Shown here in pieces: positions 32,597 through 45,848 of a DNA stretch of 64,000 nt (the stretch's first letter is position 1; each line of letters opens with the position of its first letter). The DNA is from Stichopus chloronotus (Eukaryota; Echinodermata; Holothuroidea; Aspidochirotida; Stichopodidae). The position numbers were made by a program, and so were the translations under genes. The stretch lies in contig CM037838.1 of the NCBI GenBank assembly GCA_021234535.1, positions 12,049,929 through 12,113,928 on the forward strand. Reading direction: 5' to 3'. The notes beneath the pieces were generated by a model. It was not told the origin of the DNA. It did no database searches and saw only the letters and a list, made by a program, of their open reading frames with translations.

Positions 32597-35500
32597 GTAA
32601 GTATTCCTGTGTAGTTGTTGTAATCATTATGACAGTTCCATATTGATTAAATAAACAGAGGGTATCATTTGTAAGGATATAGAGAGTAAGTGTATGTGCA
32701 AGTGTAATCTAAGTTTACTTTATACATTTAAATGTTTGGATATAGTCAATTATGTTACAGAAACGTTTTAAAAAATACTGACAAAGAGTTACACTGTTGT
32801 GTTAGCGTGGGTATGCCTAGTCTTGGTCAAGACTATGTGAGTCTTTCCTCTTTCTTTCTAAATTGCATCAACTCTCATAGTATCTGTTGGTAGTGCTACT
32901 CCCGTGTAGGTTACGGTCCCTCCTATGTGCTGACTTGCTTTCAACTGTTATATACAGTACTCGAATTGCTTTCGTCCACTAGAGAACAGTGACTGGTACA
33001 GTAGTAAGGGCCGCTCAATGTACGAGTTTCGACAAGTGTATCGGATGTATCAATTAATAATCAAGTTACTGAAAGAAGGAAGACAATCGTCTTAACGCAA
33101 GATTAGGGTGTGCTTGACTATAGCTAAATGCTAAATTCTAGCCTGTCGATAGCGTTCTTTCAGAATGGAGTGTGTAAAACTGTGCTGTCAACTTAAAGAA
33201 TTAATTCCTAGTGTGTAGTCTTATCTTTTTGGAATATTCGATTGCTAAACAGAAGGACTCATTCCCTCCCCTCCCCCAATTTTCAGGATGTTTTGAGGTT
33301 TTTTGGCAACAATTTTAGCAATAATTCAGGGTACGAATCTTTTACAGTTTTCATGGTGTTTTTGAGGTGTTCTGCTTGTTTTATACTATGTGACGTCACT
33401 AGCCCCTGTTTGTTGGAGTAAATCATACATATTTGCACATATTTTTAATGAAAACACATTTTTCACTTACGTGTTTTACACACTTTCCGCAACACCCGGA
33501 AATACAAAATCTCTATGGTTGTGAACAGATCTATGTCTCAGCTTTTTCACAACACTTTAAACAAGTACGTATGTTGAATCTAAACAAAGTTCTGATTTCT
33601 TTCAAATTTGTCATAGTCGGCCTGATTCAGCCCTAAAAAGTCTTACAAGAGCATGTGTTTGGAATATCGCGTCAATAATACTGAGACACAAGTCAAAATG
33701 TACTGTGAGGCTTTCAAAAAGTACGCTCATGCAAAACATCTTTTCGTAGTTCTCGATAATTAACAAATTAATTAATGTTTGTCTATTTTTCTAAAGAAAA
33801 ACTTAAACCATTTCAGAGAGTTGAAAACCTCGCAGCGAAACCAGAAACCAGAAATATTCAAGTTCTACTGATGTTCCTGTCATATTACATATCAGCTTCC
33901 CATCCATGTTCGTACTGCAAAAACAAAATTTTCTTCATTTACAAATGCCTCCACAGTATTTGCCCTAACCTGCGTAGAAGACCAGTGTGCAACTACTTCA
34001 AAAGATCCTCCACTCTTGACGGACTCGTCATTCCCTTCACCACAAAGCTGGAACTTATTCTCCACTGTAGACATTACAAACCGTACGCCAAAATATTTTT
34101 CCTATTTAAAGTAAGACTTCTCTGGTCAAGAAAGATTTCCAGTTGCCCCAGGGTTACCCAAATGACATGTAAAATTTGAGCAAGAAGTCGTGTTATTTTT
34201 TTTTTTATGTTGAGACTCTCATTTGACCTTGGCATTTGACACTAGTGAAAATTTAGATCAGGTATGATGTTGATTCATCTTTAAACATTGTGAAAATTAA
34301 GGTCCCATGTTCATAGTTTTTTCCCTCAGTTGCAATCGCTTTAATTCCACCTTTTCTATTTATGCTTTAAGAAAAAGTAAGACATTTCTCTTCAATGGTA
34401 CTTTCGCTCACTTTGTCTAGTCTTCGTTGTTTTTCTTTCTTTTCTCTTTTGGCCTTTGTGAAACGGAAATACAGCGGTAATGTTGAGTTTTATGCCGACT
34501 GTTTACACTTACGTAACAAAATAACGACAAAAAGTAACCAGTTTATCCATAATCATTAACTAAGCCTCAGTCAATACCATGGTTTACCACTATAAATGGT
34601 GAAGAAATACTGTTCTTAATATTTACTTTAATTTTAAACACATTGATAAGTGAATTCTTACGTTCACTACCTAATAGACGACAATTACTTCTTAATTAAA
34701 AGTTTGAAGAATTTGAGGTGTTGAATGGTGGAAATAAAGGCAATAGTGATTTTGAATTGAGTAATACCGTGTCTGAAGAAAGAAAGGTAAACCAAATGTG
34801 TTTACAATCTAGAAGTAACTATTCTCTTGAACGTATGAGTAAAGGGCAGAGTGAACAATGTACTAGTTGCTAATTTATATGACATTTTAAAAACGTCATT
34901 AAGTTTTGTTTTTCGGATAGGCCTATATCGTTAACAATAGTGCCACAGAAGTTTAAAATCTATCGTGAGAATTTCAGGAAAAACAGTGCAGGGAAGATGT
35001 TTGTAGCTCCGTTGTTTTATGTAGGACATTTACAAACATATTAGAATTCCATACGAAACATAAACCAAATATTTATTGGGTCAGAGTTAATTTCTTTGTA
35101 TAGGAGGAGAATTAGGGAGACAAAATTCAGTGTGCTGAGAACGAAACTGCATATTTGTGGAACTGCTATGTGCTCGGTACGTTTAACATGAAATGGGCGT
35201 AATAACAACAATTGCTAGTTTTGAAGTTTGTGGACTTAAATGAACAACATTGTTACAAAATACTATTCTATTACTAATGAGTACTAAAGGAACAAGTAGG
35301 CAATATACGGAGTTGCAAGTATCATCCACATCGCTAAACCCATTCTCCAGAAGTACGCTGAGCTGTATATTTCATCAGTGATTTAGATTGCTCGTTGTGG
35401 ATGAAAGCACTAACTATTCAAGTAACTTAACGATATAGTGCTGAAATACACCGCGTATGCGTTGAACGATACAGATACTGTATGCGGGAACGCATGTGAA

Positions 35501-35870
35501 TAGACATCGTGCGCCAAAAGTATTCATAGAAAACGAATGAGTATTCCTCATATCCGCTCTGCGGATCCTTTGAGTGCCGTGAAAAGAGCGTTATGCGTGG
35601 CTCAATATTTTCTTCACAGTGCGTAAACATCTCAAGTTCTTGGACAAGTGTGCAGTGGATCTGTATTTGTATACGTTATAAACATATACTGAGTAAAGGT
35701 ATTACCTTCACAAGGAAATGACTTTGCAACCAAACGTTACAACTCAGCCCAGAACTGGTTGTATAGGTTGAAATACCGTGTCATTCATTGAAAGACAAAT
35801 ATGTAGAAGTTATGGTGACAAGTTGTGGTAACAATGTATTATGCGTTACAGTAATCATGATCTTCCCCTT
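32597..35870. other. Downstream of last visible NLR exon; no further exon found
   Basis: The exon at 32,394 ends in phase 2 with a good donor, so at least one more exon is expected. I looked for LRR-like peptides behind AG acceptors and found none that convince. An open frame of 134 codons at 33,775-34,179 has no LRR pattern or recognised domain. The rest is AT-rich. Confidence 0.4.
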
Positions 35871-37020
35871 TGACCTGTGACGTCATTAATCTGGCACACT
35901 CTACACCTCGAACCCGCCAAGTTTGAAGTTCATCCAATTTATCGTCTAGGAATAGATCAAGACACACTGTTTGAGAGCATTTTTGACCTTTAGCCACGTG
36001 ACTTTTTACCTAATGACGTCATCAATATTTTCTTAAAATTCTTGTATCCTCTACTGTCTGTATATGGTAGTTTACAACTCTTAAGTTATTCACACATAGA
36101 GAAAATGTTGTTTTTTTTATGCCCTGTCACCCTTGACCTTTCACCTACGACGACATATCAATCTGGCCGACACTATTCGACATACCCAGGCACCTACCCA
36201 CTAAGTGTAGATTTTATCCGACTTCCCGGAGATCGGGACACCCCTTTTGGAGCATTTTTGCCGATTTAACTTTGATCTGGTGAGGTCATCATTACTTTAA
36301 AAATTCTAGTGTTGTCTACTTTCCATATATGTTAGTTTCATCAATCTAAGATATTCACACATTGAGATAATCCTACAAATGTGTTTTTGTTATCATAACC
36401 TGTGACCTTTGACTATGACGCCATTGGTCCAGAGGACACTAAACGATATACCCTTGCACCTTCCCATCATGTTTGAAGGTTATCCGACTAACCATCTAGG
36501 AGGAGATCGTGAGATACTTTTTAGAGCAACTTTACCGATTTGACGTGGTGACGTCATCAATATGTAAAAACATTCTAGTGTCGCCTTCTTTTTACTTATG
36601 GTAGTTCTATCACTCTAGGATATTCTCACAATGAGATCATGCTAAAAAAGTGTTTTTCGTTTTCCTGACCTGTGATCTTTGACCTATGACGCCATCTGTG
36701 TGGCGGAAACCTCACGACATACCCCGGCACCTACCCAACAAGTTTGAAGTTTATGCGACTTACTGTCAAGGAGAAGATCGTGACACACTTTAGAGCATTT
36801 TTACCGATTTCCTCTTTAATCATTTGACCTTTAATCTGGTGACATCATCAATATTTTAAAGAATTTTTTTAAAAAACAAAAATGGGTTTCATGACCTGTG
36901 ACCTTTGACCTATGACGTCATCTGTCGACATGACCCTACACCTACTACCAGGACCCCTTCCCACCAAATTTGAGGTTCATCCATATTACCGTCTAAGAGG
37001 AGATCGTAACACAATTTAGG
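35869..37020. repeat. Tandem array, about five units of 225-275 bp, with DR1-like and CRE-like motifs
   Basis: Five diverged units start near 35,872, 36,123, 36,398, 36,667 and 36,893. Each has, in order, a 'gacctgtgacctttgacctatgacg' block (in variants), a 'cacctaccca...agtttgaagtt' block, 'gagatcgtgacac', 'ttagagcatttttaccgattt' and 'tggtgacgtcatcaatattt'. In the last unit, TGACCTTTGACCT (36,899-36,911) is the reverse of AGGTCAAAGGTCA, the consensus DR1 site of RXR/HNF4-type nuclear receptors. It is followed by TGACGTCA (36,913-36,920), the full CRE palindrome. Whether any protein binds here is not known; such repeats may carry the motifs by chance of origin. Confidence 0.85.
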
Positions 37021-38385
37021 CTGTACACACACATTTGAACCCCTTCCCCTCACCCCAGTGGGTAATCCCGATCCATGTCATTTGTGTATTATGAGGTACT
37101 CCCACATAACAGCTACTGGCCCACCAAGTTCCGGTTGAAGAGTTCTAGTGGTGTAGGGTGGGCTACAATTTATGTGTTATTTGTGGCGATTCAAGTACGT
37201 ACAATATCTCCCCCTGTATACTACGTTTAGGGATGACATAATAATTGAGCAATTACATTAATAAGCTGATTAGCTACGTTGCATAATTTAAATACGTAAT
37301 GAGCTCCAAATTAAAAGAAAAAAACCAATTATTTTTGGAATTTCAATTTGTAAATAGGTTCTTGACAAAATATTTTGGTAAAAAGCTTTAAAAAACGCTA
37401 ACATAGAACATTTCGCCAGTATTATTAATGGATGAGATTTTCAATCCAGCATATAAATAGCCTATGGTATATTCTCTGCAGTCCACAAGACGACGTTTGT
37501 TTCGGATTATGTATCACACACTGTGAGATGGCTATTGTCATGTAACTGAAACGTTGACCGACTTCTCAACTGATCAAATGAACACATAGTCGTAAAGGTT
37601 GTGTGACATGCGGCTAGAAAAGAGCACTGTTTAGGCAAAGGTTGCAAAGTAAAACCTTGGATGAAAATTCGTTAAAAATTTTTTTTTATTTATAACCGTT
37701 TTTTAGTTATGACTTTTCAAATTTAAAAAAAAATGCAAAACAGATGACGTGAAGTGTTGCACAATGTCCATTCATCTCTTGTTCAATCTATGCATTTTTC
37801 AATGTAACTTGTAACAATATAATACATTATTTTTTGGTTTGGTTTTCTGTTCTATGGGGATTTTTTACCGACTATAATGTAGCACTCCATGAGTCTACTG
37901 TCTACTTTATTCAATTCCCTAGAGTAATTAATTAAATTAAATGTTCCCGACGGGAACTTATCCACTCCCCTTTATCCACTTGAATCATTTAATGAAAGGC
38001 AGATTATTTTGCAAGTCTCGTGGGATTCACACTGTAAATTTATGACAGCAGTAAGTCCTTCCAATTTTGTTAACTATTGTATAGTGTGCGTTGACCGATT
38101 CCAATGGGTAGCATCACAGCCCATGCTGTGATTATAGAATTCATAAGATTGCGTGAGACTCAAAAGGCCACGGTTACAGCAAGTGGCAGCATTAAAAGTA
38201 TAGCAGGGAGTGAGGTGGGTTGATTGCTTGTCTTGAAAACATTCTTTAGACAGTGACTGCATGGACCCTATGAAATCACAATCCTGATCTTGGTTTATCA
38301 TAATTTGTCATGAAGAAATATATCCAGTGAAGAAGTTCCTGTTGACTACAACAGGAGCACTGGGCTATAAAGTGGTTGATCATAC
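37021..38385. other. Non-coding, no gene recognised
   Basis: AT-rich sequence. A minus-strand frame at 38,074-38,301 is cysteine-rich but has no known pattern and no splice support. Confidence 0.4.
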
Positions 38386-38389
38386 TGTG

Positions 38390-38720
38390 GAAACTTCATA
38401 CACCCCATGAGTCACACCACTGGTCATTGCTCTGGTTAATTATGTCACAGCTACACCCTGAATACTGTTGTCCCGTAGGCTACAGTGAAAAGTATTCCGT
38501 CCGAGACACTGACTATTTTGTTGAATAGGGAGGGTGTTGAACATATTCTATTTCACACTAATGGTTTCATACAGCCCACGAACCACACAGCTGAACATTG
38601 ATCATACTATTTATGTCAAGTAACAGACACCCGGCAGCTTCTACATAAATGTAGTGCCGTCTGCGAATCTGGGAAACGTCCTGTCCGCGACAGTGACATC
38701 TTTTTTGTGAAGCATGAATT
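38390..38720. repeat. Two diverged tandem copies of a ~175 bp unit
   Basis: The stretch 38,394-38,526 ('cttcatacaccccatgagt' to 'gtccgagacactgac') is repeated at 38,568-38,720 ('tttcatacagcccacgaac' to 'gtccgcgacagtgac'). Both copies keep the order of blocks, with many substitutions. No protein or element family recognised. Confidence 0.5.
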
Positions 38721-41700
38721 TTCTTAATATAAAAAGCAGTCCCTTCAAATTTGTATGGCCACTTTTAGTTGCAAAGAGGATCCTGTAAGTAACTTGCATA
38801 CCAAAGTGACCCACCATACCCACATTCAGAACAACTCCAGTTTATCTTGAATATTTATATCCATATTGTAATGTAGTATACAATCATTATGTTACTTTAT
38901 TCATTTAATCGCATAACTCATGCATTTTTTCCTAAAGTTTATTAATGACTTCCTGCTTTTATTAACCTCCCACCTCCAATATATTACTCATCACCCATTT
39001 CTCAGCTCTACCTCCCCATCTGTGTAACTCCAAGGAATTCCACCAGTTCACTCAAGGTGTTGAGACACATAAAGGTTGTTTTTACTGACAGGAAGGTTTG
39101 GAAATGTTTTAAACATCTAGTTGTTTAGGGTAGAAAGCACAGAAGACATAAGACGGAAAAGTCAGAAAAGATGGACACAGAAATCACCATGTCTCAAGTA
39201 CAAGTTATTCAGTGCAGCATCTGGATAATTTCTCAAGGATAAATAAATGAAGTTTATACTCTAAATCTATACCTCTCTCTTTGTCTTGTCCATTTTACTT
39301 AATTATTTCGTAACATCGGAAGCCCGTCACTTACCGCAACGTAACAATATACATTTTCTGTCCCGTCCAAAACGTGCACTAACGAGGTTATAATTATATG
39401 ACCTTCAATGTTATTACTGAAATTGGAATAGCTTAATGTTATTTTAGTGAGGCAGATCCATGAATGAATATATTACACATTATGTTGTTTATATATGTTT
39501 AGTAATTAACGTTTTAACTGAGCAAAATGCCCCGACGGCGACACAAATATCACAGAATGCTCCACATATCATATTTTCATAAAATATGAAGTAATCGCCG
39601 TCTAGATTTGCTTTATTGACATAAGGTGATATATGTCAAAATTCGACAGTAGCAAAATGTTTTCCCATTTGTTATTTTGAAAACATTGGTATTGCTTGAT
39701 CCATAATGAGAAATTTCGTGTAATCTGGTTACATTCTTTAAATTTTGTTCTTTTATTTCTTTAAACTGGATTTCAGTTTCAGACTAAGGTTAATCAAGGA
39801 GTGACGGAATGAATTATTTCAATAATAAAGAAGATGAGCTTGAACAAAACAAAAATTTGCTAAAAGTTCATAGAAATTTGTACCGTAAACAAAAAAAGGA
39901 ACAAAAACAGGAAAAATAGAATGATGAAAACAGGATTAAGTTTGCTGTTGTTAGTAATTGTATTATTACGTTCTACAATTGTGTTAAAATCTTCATTCGC
40001 CTAGATTGTAGATTTTCATTTCAAAATGTTAATTTTGTTCCGAGTACGTATGTTTATAAAATGTTTATATGTATATGTATTGTCATTATATTATGAACGT
40101 ATCTCTTCGACTAAATTGCAGCTGCAGATTATTATCTATGGTTGGCTGTCCCGAGGGGAGGACGTCTATGTCACATAATCATTGCAATTACTACAAATGA
40201 TAAGATAACACGACGGTAGGTTGGTTGTTAAAGTTCGCTCTTTATGATTATATTTCTGTAACATTTATTTCTTTATTGAATAATTTTCCAGACTTGAGAT
40301 AGGATCCATCTACATCTATTCCTTTACACAATGACGATTATTCCGCTTTTCATAATAGGTTTCGTTGGTATGTTCTACCGAAAAGTGTTCCAGAGGGCTG
40401 TATCCCTTCTTCCTTGATATCAAGAAACGTTAAAGGTATGTTAATATTATGATATTTTCGTGCATTTCATGTATATTGTATCTCATCCGCCTGATGATTT
40501 CTGTCAGATATTACTATATACATATTTTTCACCCTTTCCCTCAAAGTTTATCGCAAGATCCCTATAACTGAACATTTCGAATTGTTTCCTTTACATTTTG
40601 GTACAATTTTACACAGTATTAATACCATATCCAAACCCGGTTAAGACTATGTTACACTCTTTAACTTTTGAAACAAACAAATTGATGTAAGTATGTTTTC
40701 TATTGCTATGAGCTTTCTTTTGAGGAGGTATCTTTATTTATACGTTAAAGAGGCTCATTGAGTCGCTTTGTGAAATTCACTCAATTTTTCTAAACCGGTC
40801 AAGTTTCCGTCACATACTAATGACAAACAGTCAAATTAAAAGGATCCCAAAGTTTTACAAACTTTGGAACATTAATGAGTGAGTAACCAACGATTAAATT
40901 TGGTTTTTGAAACTTTGTGACCAGACATTTTCACATTAGTACATTCACATGCACACAATCAGAGCAAGTAACGGTCAAAAATTTGAAAAAAATTGACAGT
41001 TTTCATATAACTATTGGATGTGAAACTTGATTAATTATGCTACTTGTGGGTATTGTCGTGTGTTTGTATACTTCAAAATCACCGCAATCTTTACTGATAT
41101 CAACTCAATGAGCCCCTTTAAAGTACGTATCAATTGCTAAGTCATAACAGTGGAATTTTGATAGTCCAATCATTTAATTTATGAAATATCCTGCATTGAT
41201 GTGATAGATGTATGTTCCTCTCCAGTTTATCAAGTACAAAAAGTTTATTACCATCCTCGCTATTAATACAACATGTTTTGAAACTGATCAAGTTTGTAAA
41301 TGAAACACATCTGTAGGAGAGTTCTGAAAAGACGGACATTGCAACTCCGAGAAACTTTCTGTAAGTAAACCAAATTGAAACACTGAACCACTAAAATATT
41401 AAAAGTTGCACTTCTTAAATTACCTTGGAACTTAAATTTTATAGCGGAGCCAGACAAAAAAGATCTTACAAGACAGATCTGCCTTTGCAATTCAAAATAA
41501 ACAAGTTCCGAGTTGCAAAATTAGGCAGTCAAGACTATTTTGAAGTAGAATGGTTGACACAATTAACGTACATAATGGTTTTAATCGATTTATCTAATGT
41601 GATAATACGCATACATGCGGAGCCCCAAGTGCACGAGGAGTTAACTTAAGAAACCGTTAGATAGAAAACCCCTTAAATAATAAAAAAACCTTTTTGGATT

Positions 41701-44700
41701 TCTTCTGGCCTTTCAGTTTCTTTCTATAGGCTAACTGCAAGTAAGAAGACTTAGTCTATCTCAGCGCAGAATGACATAATGCTCCTCTTCAACTTGCATA
41801 ACATGCGACATATGAGTCTTACAACAAAGATTATTCAATATCAGTTCAATTTAGCAAAATAGCGAAACTGTTCTCCCTTGTCCTTGCTTTCAATTAAAGC
41901 ATTGACCACTTTGTGGAGCACTTCATCTCGCATGGGAAACCCTCTGGTTGGATATTGTTACTCTGCATCTCCAGAATTAAAAGCCATAATTTAAACGGTA
42001 GAAACCATCACGTGTCAAAACAAGAAAACTTAGAATTCGGACGGCGCTATCCCATATAGCCCTGACGACTAACGGTAAAATTGCGGTAGCCTGCATTGCT
42101 ACGCCCTAACCACCACTTTTACAACACCCCTAATAGAATAACAACGGGTCCATAGTCGACCGGTTACTTGACAGTTCCAGTACAGACTCCACGTGAAAGG
42201 GTTAATACTCGATAGTATGCAAGGCAAGCACAAAGCATACTAATTACATAACCACCTGTGTCGGTGCATAACTAGGTAGGTATACAACGTGTACAACCAA
42301 GAAGAAAATTTGACAGTTTTTTTTATCTTAGTTTTCCTTAAAATGACATTTTCACATTTCTTTCTGTCCCACATGTTATTGTACTTACTATGCAGGGTTG
42401 TTAGCTACATTCTTAAAAAGTAAATAGAAATGCTTTGTATTAAAGTCATAATTTTGTTATTAAAATCGGTTTTTATGATTTGTTGTTTATTTTGTCAAGT
42501 TAAAACTTCATATTCTCTCTTATTTTTTTTTCAAAAGTTTCCACAGCATGTATGGCCACTTATGTTTCAGTATCTGCCAGCAGTCAAAGGGCAGTGTTTC
42601 ATTTTAAATTCAGATTTACATTCTCTGCCCATTTGCAAAATAGGACTTTGAACTACAGAATTTTCAAGACCAACTAAGTTTCTATTTGGCCTATGTCTCT
42701 CCTATTGTTAACGAAAAGTTATGTTTGTAAATAAGCAGCTTAATACCCACTAATACTTTGGTGTTTCAATATGCACAGGAAATATGTTCAAAGTAATTCT
42801 TCCAACTGGTGTTAATTGAAACTACTGTTTTCTACCGTACTTTACTCCATTAGCTTTTGTTTACCTTAGGGATAATTAAGCTCTGTGATGATACAATGAT
42901 CAGTGTTGGTTGCTTACGTTTACACAAGTGGTGTTCACAATAAAAGGTACTCCAACCAGGAGCCTGTTGACATCATCATCATATTATAAGTTTAAATGTA
43001 TATTTCAAGTTATTTTAGAAAATTGTCAGCATTTTAACTACATTGGACTGGAAACATCACACTATTTGGCATTACTATCAACACCTACCATCCAAAACCC
43101 CTTCACTAATATGTTCGTTGGTTGTCAATTGAAACAATTGTGATGAAACTTAAACAGCAGGAGACACCAATTATTCTTACAACCAAGATTGCATGAGCAG
43201 TTTAAGCGTACTTTACTACAATTTCCGCAAGGATTTTTAGGGCATATCCTCCCACAGCCCTACATAAATCAGTTGAGATTTCCATTTGAGTGATCATCAC
43301 TTCACCTCAGATTCTAACTATGTGAAGAGACTATAAGATACCCAACAACAATGCCAGTCCATCCAATGGTTTTTATTTTGAATCGAGTATGTGGATGAAT
43401 TTGGTGACCTCACACCTTGTACGCTAAAACTTTTTAAGGAGTTCTGTATGGGTTACCTACATGTTGTCAAAGAGAGTTATTGAGTACAATCAGTTTAATA
43501 CACTGATAAAAGTTACTTAACTCAAGTGTCTTTTGAAATGCAAAACTGTTGAAAATGTGATGAAAATTATTGATCATTTTATAACATAAATGTGATTTAA
43601 ATCAGAGATTTCAGTCGACGTGATTTTAATCTCCCTTTTACTATGTCAGGTTAAATGATAAATCTGCTGTAATATATATTCACGATAACAGTATCTTAAG
43701 TTATAAAAACAATGTGAATATCCTTGTAGGTTAAACATTTTGATCCACAAGAAGAGTAGCATCAAAGCAGCATTTGGAACAAAAATACCCAAATAAACAA
43801 CACTTGTCACATATACGGTAACATTTTCTAACTTAAGTTTAATCACCTTTGAATCTGTGTATTAACAGTAGAATAACGCATATTCAGGGCGGTCGAAATG
43901 TAATGTAGAATAGCATGCCAAACTCGTGAAGGTGATGAAATTAAAAATCTATGACACGCATGCATGAGGAAAGTCTTGAAGACGCAGGAAAATGACTGAA
44001 ATAGTCGTCATCATGAATGGAGATTGCTGTATAATACATAGTGTATTGAGTATCAGGATGGTTCATTGTTAGACAATAAACCATTAGCAAAGCACTGCTA
44101 AGAAACACACTCACTTGTGCTGCAGTCCTCCTCGCCACAAATAATTTATCAAATAAAAATAATATGTGTGCAACATTTGCGTGTAGATATTGCCCCATGC
44201 AGCTGTAATTTAAAGGAAATATCTATCATACGGTAACATTGAAAGTGAAATCACAAATTAAGTACAATTTTAGTGCCCCTCTCACTTTGAACAACCAGTC
44301 TAGGACCAGTCCTCTGTCATCAACTTTTGGACAAAAGTTCAATTCTTTGATGAAATTTTGAAACATATCTGTGCGCTGACCGTAAAGAGAAACAACATCA
44401 TGTTTGTGCATAATGGTTGTGTATGTTTGCGATCCTACTTTCTGAATAATTTATAACAACAACTATAATACGAAAGATCTCTATAAGTTTCGTTTAAAGA
44501 CAACGAATCATCTCATGAATCAAGCCCTTCAGAATCTGAACTTCCGCAGTTTAATTTTCCGTAGTGATCAATGAAAATGGTGCTACTTAATGATGATGGA
44601 ATTGACCTGGATATATTTCCATGAAATTGCTATTTAAATAATGATATCGTTTTTTTTACTTTCGTTGGTGTAATATTAATTTTATCTGAGTAGGCCTTAT

Positions 44701-45715
44701 ACACACTGACAATGCGATAAAACGTTGCACAGTTTTGAAGATACTGTTGAGCTGTTTCCCCAATTTCTGTCCCATCTGTCATAACAGAGAATCCTTGCCG
44801 AAAGATGCTGATCTAGGAGTTTTTAACCAGATTGTCAAGTGTATTGTCCAACATTGTTCATCGACAATCGATCCAAAAATAGCTTTGGGGCTAGAAATAC
44901 AAATCCGTGCAGATTACTTTTCAGTCTGTTATTTACGTAAAAAGAGGTGTTAACAAACCTTCACTCTTTACTGAATTTATTTTTTTGTTCTTATGGTAAG
45001 AGTATAAAGTAACACAATGTTAGTGTATAGGAATACAACTTCTCTGAAGGATGTAGATCTAGAGCAGCAACGTCACATAAAACGGTGAGTTATCCGACGT
45101 GACCTCAGTGCAGAATAGTATTTCCTTTACAAGCAATACCAGTAAATACAACAGGAATCTTGTCTGTGTACGCCATAAGAATCAAGTCTATCAATGACAG
45201 CCTATCACTACAAAATTCACATGGTATATGGTACATGTAGTGTGTAGATATTCACTATGTATCGTTTCAAATAATTAGTAAATTATTAAATTGCTGAATT
45301 TTACCTCTTTTTGTTTTACAAATGGATATTGTTATACAAAATTGAGAATTTTGAAGAAGTTTTACTTACATGGTGGGAATTTGGTCTGTTCGTGCAACAG
45401 TAAATTGTGAATGTATTCAACGTTTCCTCACTTGCTGGACCTTGCGTTTGTCTGTGTTTTGATCACTGCTTATGACCTAAAATCATACAAATGACTAAGA
45501 ACTTGAGGTCATCCTTAGTATGAGTGGTAATAATCATACTTGATACAGGAATGTTAAGAACAGCTTATGCTTCAGTAAGTTTTATCTCAGGAGGAGGAAA
45601 CAATTTCTAAAACGTTTCGTTGAAATCGATATACATGTTAATAGTGGCAATGGTTTGGATAATTCTAATGAAATAAAAGGTACACTCATTTTGTTTTTGG
45701 TTGAAAATACAAGAT
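38721..45715. other. Long stretch without recognised genes
   Basis: About 7 kb of AT-rich sequence. Open frames here are short (60-85 codons) and have no domain-like content. A block near 44,493-44,570 matches 29,925-30,010. No tRNA, no conserved exon pair and no transposon ends were found. Confidence 0.4.
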
Positions 45716-45789
45716 AATGTGAAAACATCAAACCAGGTTGTAAAAAAATAAAATAAAAAATAATCTGTATTCTTCTATCTTCCTTTCAG

Positions 45790-45848
45790 TTTGGAACGAT
45801 TTTCCTGACAATTATCGGCGTCTCAATTTCACCACTAATCTCTGGCAG
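45790..45848 (+). CDS. Putative micro-exon 1, right copy (W...NLWQ)
   Basis: A 59-base segment between tcctttcag and a gttaga donor encodes WNDFPDNYRRLNFTTNLWQ after two bases of a split codon. Acceptor, donor, phase and the L-N-x-T-T-x-LWQ end are conserved with 1,104-1,156 although the flanks have diverged. The exon is six bases longer, so the frame is kept. The pair makes a case for coding constraint. See the left copy for the tentative claudin/PMP22-like reading. Confidence 0.45.

Noticed and set aside
33775..34179. 134-codon open frame after the last NLR exon
   Set aside because: No LRR periodicity, no domain, and its start has no clear acceptor in the phase required by the exon at 32,394-32,596.
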